Positions 1 to 5,518 of a stretch of DNA of 9,923 bases are shown one piece after another. Under the pieces are notes generated by a model, which made no database searches, was not told the origin of the DNA, and saw only the letters and a list, made by a program, of their open reading frames with translations. A program made the position numbers and the translations under genes. The number at the start of each line of letters is the position of its first letter. Positions within the stretch are counted from its first letter, which is position 1. Origin of the DNA: Desulfuromusa sp. (GTDB taxonomy: Bacteria; Desulfobacterota; Desulfuromonadia; Desulfuromonadales; Geopsychrobacteraceae); assembly GCA_030590745.1 (NCBI GenBank), contig JAUVCS010000018.1:1-9923 (forward strand), written 5' to 3'.

Positions 1-1
1 G

Positions 2-1459
2 GATCGCCTCAACCGTGACAACCCAACCCCCCACATAGGAGAGTATGAAAGTACCAATCCTTGTGGCGAGCAACCATTGCTACCCTACGAATCATGCAAC
101 CTTGGTTCCCTCAATCTGGCAAATATGGTGGCTGATGGAAAAATCGACTGGGACAAGCTGGAGGAGACGGTGAAACTGTCGACCCGCTTCCTCGATAACG
201 TCATTGAAGCCAATAAATATCCATTACCTGAGATTGATGAGATGACCCGGGCCAACCGGAAGATCGGTCTGGGAGTGATGGGTTGGGCCGACCTGCTGAT
301 TATGCTGGAGATCCCCTACAACAGCCTGGAGGCTATCAATCTGGGGGAAGAGGTCATGCGCTTTGTCAATGAAAAATCACATCAGGAATCGATACTATTA
401 GCTGAAGAGCGTGGCGCTTTTCCAAATTTCAAGGGGAGCACTTACGACAAACCGGGGAAAAGTCCCATCCGTAATTCCACTTGCACAACGATTGCACCAA
501 CCGGAACTATTTCTATCATTGCTAACTGTTCCAGCGGTGTCGAACCCCTGTTTGCAGTTTCATACATCCGTCAGGTGCTCGATAATAATAAACTGATTGA
601 AGTTCATCCCCTGTTTGAAACCATTGCTAAACAGCGGGGATTCTACTCCGAAGCATTGATGCAGGAGATCGCTGAAAAAGGAACCGTCCAGGATATTGAG
701 ACAGTTCCGGCAGATATTCGCAGAATTTTTGTCACCTCCCACGATATCACCCCCAAAGATCATGTACTGATGCAGGCGGCATTCCAGAAATACACTGACA
801 ACGCGGTTTCAAAAACTGTCAACTTCTGTAGTGATGCAACCCGGGAGGATGTGGCGACAGTATACCAACTCGCTTACAAAGAGGGGTGCAAGGGTGTCAC
901 TATCTACCGTGATGGGTCACGTGATATGCAGGTTCTTTCTGTCGCTGGAAAAGGGGATGATGAGAGAAAAGCTGAAACCAACATACCAATGGAAAGTAAA
1001 AAGCCCACCCGTAAACGGGAGCGCCCCCGGGCACTGACCGGTTCAACCTACCAGATGGAAACCGGTTGCGGACCTCTCTATATTACCATCAATGAAGATG
1101 AAAATGGACTCTTTGAGCTTTTTACCACCATGGGAAAAGCAGGCGGCTGTGCCGCTTCACAATGTGAAGCAATCGGGCGGCTGGTTTCTCTCTCTTGGCG
1201 CAGTGGTGGTCAGGCCCGCCAAACAGTTAAGCAACTGATCGGGATCACCTGTCATAAACCTGCCGGGTTTGGCAAAAATCGGATCACCTCCTGTGCTGAT
1301 GCTGTGGCAAAAGCCGTTGAACTTCATATGCTCAATGGCGAGGACAGCCCGTCCCAGTTTATCAACAATGGTGGTGCCTGTCCCGATTGTGGCGGCCCGG
1401 TAGAGCATGAAGGTGGCTGCTGCGTTTGTCATGCGTGTGGCTATTCAGAGTGCGCATAA
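2..1459 (+). CDS. nrdJ: Adenosylcobalamin-dependent ribonucleotide reductase (class II), 3' part
   Basis: This enzyme reduces ribonucleotides to deoxyribonucleotides with a thiyl radical generated from adenosylcobalamin, so it needs no oxygen. The frame is open from base 2 with no start, so the N-terminal part lies left of the window; 485 residues are visible. The active-site signature NPCGEQ is at visible residues 19-24, with Asn19, Cys21 (radical cysteine) and Glu23; Cys32 in YESCNLGS matches the second redox cysteine of the family. The conserved block NSTCTTIAPTGTISI follows. A charged linker around residues 315-340 leads to a TSCPD-type domain (about 345-455). The tail is cysteine-rich (CPDC, then CCVCHAC and a last Cys before the terminal Ala), fitting the swinging arm that re-reduces the active site. 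A TTG at 77 is only an internal codon, because the signature lies upstream of it. The next gene begins 4 nt after the stop, suggesting co-transcription. Identity is near certain; the missing 5' end is the only gap. Confidence 0.97.
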   Translation, partial: DRLNRDNPTPHIGEYESTNPCGEQPLLPYESCNLGSLNLANMVADGKIDWDKLEETVKLSTRFLDNVIEANKYPLPEIDEMTRANRKIGLGVMGWADLLIMLEIPYNSLEAINLGEEVMRFVNEKSHQESILLAEERGAFPNFKGSTYDKPGKSPIRNSTCTTIAPTGTISIIANCSSGVEPLFAVSYIRQVLDNNKLIEVHPLFETIAKQRGFYSEALMQEIAEKGTVQDIETVPADIRRIFVTSHDITPKDHVLMQAAFQKYTDNAVSKTVNFCSDATREDVATVYQLAYKEGCKGVTIYRDGSRDMQVLSVAGKGDDERKAETNIPMESKKPTRKRERPRALTGSTYQMETGCGPLYITINEDENGLFELFTTMGKAGGCAASQCEAIGRLVSLSWRSGGQARQTVKQLIGITCHKPAGFGKNRITSCADAVAKAVELHMLNGEDSPSQFINNGGACPDCGGPVEHEGGCCVCHACGYSECA

Positions 1460-1463
1460 GGTC

Positions 1464-1715
1464 ATGACTCAGGATGAGTGGGAAGCAATCTGCCAAGGTT
1501 GTGGTGCTTGCTGCTTTGAGAAAAAAATTGACGGTCAGGGGATCATCCATACAACGGCTATCCCCTGCCGTCATCTCAATATTCACGACCGATCATGCCG
1601 TATTTACCCACAACGTCTGCAAGCCGAAGAAGACTGCATTAAACTCACTCCGAAAAACATCACCGAGCTCAGCTGGTTACCGGAGTGTTGTGCCTACCGT
1701 AAAATAGCCAACTAA
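1464..1715 (+). CDS. YcgN/YkgJ-like cysteine-cluster protein (UPF0260-like), 83 aa
   Basis: This small cytosolic protein has nine cysteines in 83 residues. The N-terminal pattern C10-x2-C13-x2-C16-C17 (ICQGCGACC) followed by PCRHLN, CRIYP, DCIKLT and a final WLPECCAY matches the YcgN/UPF0260 branch of the YkgJ zinc- or iron-chelating family. The biochemical role of that family is not established; metal binding is inferred from the cysteines. It is much shorter than E. coli YcgN (about 150 residues) because the part after CAYR is absent. The ATG at 1464 was chosen because MTQDEWEAIC aligns with the YcgN core. In-frame starts at 1407 and 1431 lie inside nrdJ. Only a short AAGG with 2-nt spacing precedes the ATG, so translation is probably coupled to nrdJ, whose stop is 4 nt upstream. 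Family assignment is good; function is unknown. Confidence 0.85.
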   Translation: MTQDEWEAICQGCGACCFEKKIDGQGIIHTTAIPCRHLNIHDRSCRIYPQRLQAEEDCIKLTPKNITELSWLPECCAYRKIAN

Positions 1716-1742
1716 TACTTAGCAGGCTGTTAAAAAAACTAT

Positions 1743-1781
1743 CTAGATTAAATCCAGAGGCTGGATTCTTTGTTAATCTGG
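1743..1781. terminator. Nested hairpin after the nrdJ operon, candidate terminator
   Basis: An inner stem AATCCAG (1751-1757) / CTGGATT (1761-1767) with a 3-nt loop is followed on the plus strand by CTTTGTT, a weak U-rich tail suited to ending nrdJ and the ycgN-like gene. An outer stem (AGATTAA 1745-1751 with TTAATCT 1773-1779, extended by one wobble and one C-G pair to 1743 and 1781) can form instead or in combination. Read on the minus strand the hairpin is followed by seven T (1738-1732), a better terminator tail, yet no minus-strand gene ends here. The remaining 3' part of this 272-nt gap (1782-1987) shows only a weak promoter-like pair, TTGGTA at 1847 and TATATT at 1872 (19-nt spacing), and the start site of the transporter gene. 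Confidence 0.4.
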
Positions 1782-1987
1782 CTGCCAACAACTTACCCGC
1801 ATAATATCCGGGAAAGCCTCCGCTTTATAAGTATGAGAGAAACCCCTTGGTATTTCAACGTCCATTACCCTTATATTCTTCAAATCATTTACCACTAAAA
1901 TCGATCATATTTTCAATTGCACAATGTCACCAAAATCACTTACCCTGACAGAACCATTAATTTTTGCTACACACTTTGGGAGTTAAT

Positions 1988-3301
1988 TTGTCTCGACATT
2001 TGCAAAAATCCCGTTTCGGCTGGTGTCTTTATGACTGGGCAAATTCTGCTTTTGCTACGGTTATTCTGGCGGCGGTACTGCCGGTCTATTTTGTCTCTTT
2101 AGTTCCGGAATCCGGGGCAACGCTCCCTTTTTTCACCACTCACAAATTCTCAGCAGCCAGTCTCTGGGGATACAGTATCTCATTGTCAATGATCATCCTG
2201 GCTATTGCCGCACCGCTACTCGGTGCCCTGGCCGACCGAAATGGTTGGCACAAGCGGCTGATGATCTCATTCTGGCTGACCGGCTGTATTGCTACAGCCC
2301 TGCTTGCAACAACCGCTGGAGATGATTATTGGCCAACCATCCTGTTTTTTGTTGTAGGCAATCTGGCTTTTGCCGGTGCTAATATTTTTTATAACGCCTA
2401 CCTCCCCTTTCTTGCCACAGCCGATCAGTCCGACCGGCTCTCTGCAAGGGGGTTCTCCTATGGTTATATTGGTGGTGGGTTACTGCTGGCGCTGGTATTT
2501 GTCATCATCCTTAAATATGATTTTTTTGGCTTCACTGACCGCAGTGCAGCAACCCGGTTTGGTTTTTTACTCACTGCAGTCTGGTGGTTCATTTTTGCAC
2601 TTCCAACTTTTATCTATCTGCCAAAGACTGAAAGACAGACAGCGATAGCTTATCAATTCAACTTGTCGACTTATTTTAACCAGTTCAAACAACTGCTCCG
2701 CTACCGTGATCTGACTCTCTTCCTTCTGGCATTTCTCTGTTACAACGATGGCATCCAAACCATTATCAGTGTCTCAGCAATCTACGCTCGGGAAGAACTT
2801 CATCTGGGGCAAGGGACAATTATCGGTTGTTTTCTAATGATTCAATTTCTGGCAATGCCAGGTGCACTGTTTTTTGCCCGTTTGGGGGGAAAGATTGGGA
2901 CAGCACGTGCGATTTTTATTAGCCTGGTAGTTTTCCTGCTGGTTTGTGTGTTTGCATACCGGATGGATAGTGCTTATGAGTTCTGGCTTCTCGGCGGGGT
3001 GATCGCAATTATCCTGGGGGGAAGTCAAGCACTGAGTCGATCCCTCTTTTCCAGCATGGTTCCAAAACAGCGTAGTGCAGAATTTTTTGGTTTTTTCGCC
3101 ATCAGCTCAAGATTCGCCGCAATCTTTGGTCCGCTCCTGTTTGCTCTGGTCGCAGATTTCAGTGGCAGCTCCCGCAATTCCATTCTGGCACTGGGAATTT
3201 TCTTTATTATTGGCGGGATACTCCTGCTGCTGGTCAATGTCCAACGTGGTCGAAAACTGGCCCTGGCAACCGACAGTCTCCTAGTCCAACAAGATTTCTA
3301 G
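1988..3301 (+). CDS. MFS transporter, UMF1 (Atg22-like) family
   Basis: This is an integral inner-membrane protein of 437 residues with about twelve hydrophobic segments. The N-terminal motif GWCLYDWANSAFAT (residues 11-24) is the hallmark of the UMF1 family, which groups bacterial transporters with yeast vacuolar effluxer Atg22. The MFS loop motif appears as GALADRNGWHKR after the second helix. The substrate cannot be read from the sequence; relatives are suspected to export amino acids or other small metabolites. The reading frame is open back to TTG 1964, but TTG 1988 is the better start: GGGAG at 1978-1982 sits 5 nt before it and the protein then begins MSRHLQKSRFGW. No confident promoter is seen upstream. 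The stop codon lies inside the 3' end of the convergent Spy-like gene (21-bp overlap). Family call is strong; the start is likely but not certain. Confidence 0.92.
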   Translation: MSRHLQKSRFGWCLYDWANSAFATVILAAVLPVYFVSLVPESGATLPFFTTHKFSAASLWGYSISLSMIILAIAAPLLGALADRNGWHKRLMISFWLTGCIATALLATTAGDDYWPTILFFVVGNLAFAGANIFYNAYLPFLATADQSDRLSARGFSYGYIGGGLLLALVFVIILKYDFFGFTDRSAATRFGFLLTAVWWFIFALPTFIYLPKTERQTAIAYQFNLSTYFNQFKQLLRYRDLTLFLLAFLCYNDGIQTIISVSAIYAREELHLGQGTIIGCFLMIQFLAMPGALFFARLGGKIGTARAIFISLVVFLLVCVFAYRMDSAYEFWLLGGVIAIILGGSQALSRSLFSSMVPKQRSAEFFGFFAISSRFAAIFGPLLFALVADFSGSSRNSILALGIFFIIGGILLLLVNVQRGRKLALATDSLLVQQDF

Positions 3302-3703
3302 TTGCTGCTTATCCAGAATTTTACTCGTTGCATCGATACACTCTAACTGAATCATTGTTTCTTCAGCTTTTAACTTGGCAATAGTAAACACAATCGGACT
3401 GAGTTCAGTTGGAGTTTTCCCGGACAAAATTCCATCGGCAACCTGTTTTTCAAGTGAATCAATTTCAGGAGCAAGCTTTCTGACGTTGGTCAGAGTCTCT
3501 GTTCTTATTTTCAAAAGTTTGGGCTTTTGCTGGTCAGTTAGATTCAGATCAGGATTATCCCACTGCTGTATCAGCAGTTTGGTGAGATGAGGAATTTTCC
3601 CGGTAATTAAAAATGGGGAACTTTTCCCTTGCGCCATCACGTTGGTGGCAAACAAGGTGAAAATCGTAACAGAAACTACTATGGTGAAAATATTTTTCCG
3701 CAT
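3281..3703 (-). CDS. Small periplasmic Spy/CpxP-like helical protein
   Basis: The product is 140 residues and secreted: residues 1-24 form a signal peptide (Arg-Lys, a hydrophobic stretch, then VMA before Gln25). The mature part is predicted mostly helical and charged. LNLTDQQKPKLLKIR near residues 54-68 and LDKQQLEIL near the C-terminus resemble the paired LTxxQ motifs of Spy, CpxP and ZraP, which act as periplasmic chaperones or metal/stress sensors. The match is by motif and length only, so the function is tentative. A good ribosome site (GGAAGGA, plus coordinates 3714-3720) lies 10 nt before the ATG. The last seven codons overlap, antisense, the end of the transporter gene. A dyad-symmetric site overlapping a possible -10 box lies just upstream, suggesting regulated transcription. 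Confidence 0.75.
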   Translation of the reverse strand: MRKNIFTIVVSVTIFTLFATNVMAQGKSSPFLITGKIPHLTKLLIQQWDNPDLNLTDQQKPKLLKIRTETLTNVRKLAPEIDSLEKQVADGILSGKTPTELSPIVFTIAKLKAEETMIQLECIDATSKILDKQQLEILLD

Positions 3704-3729
3704 TATTTTAAATTCCTTCCATGTTCAGG

Positions 3730-3767
3730 CTGATTCTCATTAAAAAGAATCAGGCGAATTTGTTTAA
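3730..3767 (-). promoter_or_regulatory. Candidate promoter with dyad operator before the Spy-like gene
   Basis: On the minus strand TTAAAC (3767-3762) and TTTAAT (3744-3739) are separated by 17 nt and could serve as -35 (weak, 3/6) and -10 (5/6). Over the -10 lies an inverted repeat with perfect 8-bp arms, CTGATTCT (3730-3737) and AGAATCAG (3746-3753), separated by 8 nt. The predicted start of transcription falls inside the dyad, so it is more likely a regulator binding site than an RNA hairpin. The minus strand also reads AATGAGAATCA here and AATAATGATAA further upstream, which faintly resemble Fur-box halves, but neither is a convincing full box. Confidence 0.4.
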
Positions 3768-3870
3768 CTTTAACTTATCATTATTGATGCTCAGCATAGC
3801 ATATTCATAGAATGGAAGTTGTGGTGCGGGACGCGGATATCTTGTGATGGTTATAATTCATCGATTTAAA

Positions 3871-3906
3871 ATAAAAAAAGAGACCAGGAAATAACCCTGG
3901 TCTCTT
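3871..3906 (-). terminator. Rho-independent terminator of tRNA-Gly
   Basis: Reading the minus strand, an 11-bp perfect stem (arms 3906-3896 and 3888-3878, including AGAGACCAGG) closes a 7-nt loop and is followed by a run of T (the A-run at 3873-3879 on the plus strand). It lies about 9 nt beyond the encoded CCA end of the tRNA and would end both the tRNA transcript and any read-through from pgsA. Confidence 0.9.
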
Positions 3907-3914
3907 GAATTTTA

Positions 3915-3989
<75 letters not shown>

Positions 3990-4019
3990 TCAGATAGCCC
4001 GCCGTGACGAGCGGATGTA

Positions 4020-4049
4020 TGTATAACAAAACGGTTTGTCGAGTGTCAA
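4020..4049 (-). promoter_or_regulatory. Sigma-70-type promoter of tRNA-Gly
   Basis: On the minus strand a perfect -35 TTGACA (4049-4044) and TATACA (4025-4020) are separated by 18 nt. The start would be near 4013, about 24 nt before the mature 5' end of the tRNA. The -35 lies only 16 nt after the pgsA stop codon, with no terminator between, so pgsA transcripts may also run into the tRNA. Confidence 0.7.
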
Positions 4050-4065
4050 TAAAAATTTACCGGGA

Positions 4066-4653
4066 TTATTTGGCAAAAACTTTAAAGAATTTAACAAAAT
4101 AGTCGCCACCCGACCAAACGGTTAAAAACAGAGAAATATAAAAGACCACAATGCCGGGGTTATGCAGGGATGGATGGAGAAATTCGTATTGGACACCAAA
4201 AAACCAGTAATACTGATAATGGAGAAGAAGGCCGACAATCGCAATCATCTGGAAAATAGTTTTGTATTTTCCAAGATTGCTCGCATCTATAACAATCCCT
4301 TCCGCTGAAGCAATCGAACGAATCCCGCTGACAATCAGGTCGCGAGCCAGGATTACAAAAACTGCCCAGGCAGGAACACGCCCTAAAGGAATCAACATGA
4401 TCAGGGCAGCAATGACAATCAACTTATCTGCCAGGGGATCAAGAAATTTCCCCAGCATCGTGACGATACCCCATTTACGTGCCAGATAACCATCCAGCCA
4501 GTCGGTCATAGAAGCGGCAGTAAAAATAATCGCCGCCCATAAACAACTTTGCTTTGATTCAAACAATAATAACAGGATAATAACCGGGACTGCAGCAATC
4601 CTGGACAGAGTCAGAATGTTGGGCAGATTCAGCAGTTTTGTATCAGAAGACAT
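4066..4653 (-). CDS. pgsA: CDP-diacylglycerol--glycerol-3-phosphate 3-phosphatidyltransferase
   Basis: This inner-membrane enzyme makes phosphatidylglycerophosphate from CDP-diacylglycerol and glycerol 3-phosphate, the committed step to phosphatidylglycerol and cardiolipin. The 195-residue protein has several hydrophobic helices. The complete CDP-alcohol phosphatidyltransferase motif is present: Asp51, Asp54-Gly55, Ala58-Arg59, Gly68, Asp72 and Asp76 (DWLDGYLAR, then GKFLDPLAD). The N-terminus LNLPNILTLSR is typical of PgsA, and the downstream RDLIVSGIR is also a family feature. The ATG at 4653 was preferred to the in-frame TTG at 4674, because AAAGGA lies 9 nt before the ATG and would be inside the coding region otherwise. 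The gene lies downstream of the transglycosylase gene on the same strand, separated by 156 nt that contain nested inverted repeats. No strong promoter was found in that gap, so expression may depend partly on read-through. Confidence 0.95.
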   Translation of the reverse strand: MSSDTKLLNLPNILTLSRIAAVPVIILLLLFESKQSCLWAAIIFTAASMTDWLDGYLARKWGIVTMLGKFLDPLADKLIVIAALIMLIPLGRVPAWAVFVILARDLIVSGIRSIASAEGIVIDASNLGKYKTIFQMIAIVGLLLHYQYYWFFGVQYEFLHPSLHNPGIVVFYISLFLTVWSGGDYFVKFFKVFAK

Positions 4654-4696
4654 CAAAAAACATCCTTTGATCAAGGAGACTGTCAGGCTTTACAAG

Positions 4697-4802
4697 AATT
4701 GACTACGAAACGCCTGTTCGGTGCATATTCCCATATATTTTCGACAAATAGCGGTGCTATTCGCTCTCAAATCTACGAAAATCTTCCCTCGAACAGTCAA
4801 TT
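4697..4802 (-). other. Nested inverted repeats, candidate structured leader RNA before pgsA
   Basis: This covers most of the gap between the transglycosylase stop and pgsA. In minus-strand orientation the 5' segment 4802-4790 (AATTGACTGTTCG) can pair in two blocks with 4720-4714 (CGAACAG) and 4704-4697 (AGTCAATT), leaving a bulge. Inside, TTTTCG (4781-4776) pairs with CGAAAA (4743-4738). At the centre a 9-bp hairpin joins 4764-4756 to 4752-4744 around loop ACC. Two of its pairs are G-U only in the minus-strand RNA, which favours a transcript in the pgsA direction. A direct repeat CTACGAAA occurs at 4703-4710 and 4773-4780. It could be a leader or attenuator, a small RNA, or the relic of a small mobile element; no known riboswitch class is recognised. 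Confidence 0.35.
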
Positions 4803-4809
4803 TCTCGTT

Positions 4810-5385
4810 CTAATTCGTAAAGCCCGACAATCTCCTGGAATAAAAATCGTAATAGTGTTTCACCCGTCGCACATAATTCTGGGTTTCTGCATAAGGGGGG
4901 ATTCCTCCATACTTGCGAACCGCCCCGGGTCCGGCATTATAAGCCGCTAGTGCATAATCAAGATTTTGATCAAAAGAATCAAGCATTTTACGCAAATAAA
5001 ATGATCCACCATAGATTGATTCAGATGGATCAAAGGGATTATTGACCCCAACCTCTTTCGCTGTTTCCGGCATCAACTGCATCAAACCCTGCGCACCCTT
5101 GGAAGAAACAACCTGAGGATCGAAATCACTTTCCGCCTTGATGACTGCCTTAACCAGAGAGCGATCAAGCTTGAATTTCTCGGCGAAATGGGTGATAAGG
5201 GTTTCCAATCGATAAGGCTGCCCCTCGTTCCGATAAAGACGATACTGACTGGTTGTGGGAATATTGGTAAAATGGACCCGCCCCTGTTGATCAACATAGC
5301 GGTATATCCCAGCTTGAACAGCTGGAGGAGTCAACAGCACAAAACCGAGAAGAACCACTGAAAACAGTCGGATGAAATTAAACAT
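4810..5385 (-). CDS. Secreted lytic transglycosylase (SLT domain with DUF4124-like N-terminus)
   Basis: The product cleaves the glycan strands of peptidoglycan to 1,6-anhydro ends and acts in the periplasm. The 191-residue protein has a signal peptide (residues 1-25, VQA before Gly26) with no lipobox cysteine. Residues 26-42 (GIYRYVDQQGRVHFTN) resemble the short DUF4124 domain often placed before SLT domains. The SLT domain spans about 60-185: KAVIKAESDFDP carries the catalytic Glu85, followed by SSKGAQGLMQLMP and AYNAGPGAV (148-156). It is compact compared with Slt70 but usual for the small Slt family. The ATG at 5385 starts a canonical signal peptide. No usable ribosome site precedes it, and the best promoter places the transcript start at the ATG itself, so the mRNA may be leaderless. 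It is divergent from nadB and upstream of pgsA. Confidence 0.94.
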   Translation of the reverse strand: MFNFIRLFSVVLLGFVLLTPPAVQAGIYRYVDQQGRVHFTNIPTTSQYRLYRNEGQPYRLETLITHFAEKFKLDRSLVKAVIKAESDFDPQVVSSKGAQGLMQLMPETAKEVGVNNPFDPSESIYGGSFYLRKMLDSFDQNLDYALAAYNAGPGAVRKYGGIPPYAETQNYVRRVKHYYDFYSRRLSGFTN

Positions 5386-5391
5386 GAGTGT

Positions 5392-5420
5392 TTTATAACC
5401 TCTACTCGACCATTCGTCAA
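5392..5420 (-). promoter_or_regulatory. Promoter of the lytic transglycosylase gene
   Basis: On the minus strand TTGACG (5420-5415) and TATAAA (5397-5392) are separated by exactly 17 nt, each 5/6 to the sigma-70 consensus. Only six bases (ACACTC) separate the -10 from the ATG at 5385, so transcription would begin at or next to the start codon. Confidence 0.65.
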
Positions 5421-5436
5421 GGAGAGTCTGAAATGC

Positions 5437-5466
5437 TTGACAAGAACTGAAACCGAGATTGATAAT
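5437..5466 (+). promoter_or_regulatory. Promoter of the nadB operon
   Basis: TTGACA (5437-5442, perfect -35) and GATAAT (5461-5466, 5/6) are separated by 18 nt. The start would be near 5473, giving a leader of roughly 45 nt before nadB. It sits back to back with the minus-strand promoter at 5392-5420, the two -35 boxes being 16 nt apart. No clear NadR/NrtR/NiaR-type operator is recognised. Confidence 0.65.
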
Positions 5467-5518
5467 ATTGATCTGAATTTTTATATCTCATGCAAAAAAA
5501 TAACCTATGGATATTATT

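Noticed and set aside
1407..1463. Longer N-terminus for the YcgN-like protein
   Set aside because: The extra 19 codons lie inside nrdJ and do not resemble the family; homology begins at MTQDEWEAIC.
1917..2102. A 61-codon plus-strand frame starting before the transporter
   Set aside because: Most of it overlaps the transporter's conserved N-terminus in another frame and it has no ribosome site.
4699..4950. An 83-codon plus-strand frame across the transglycosylase-pgsA gap
   Set aside because: Overlaps antisense the conserved SLT domain and the inverted-repeat region; no recognisable protein features.
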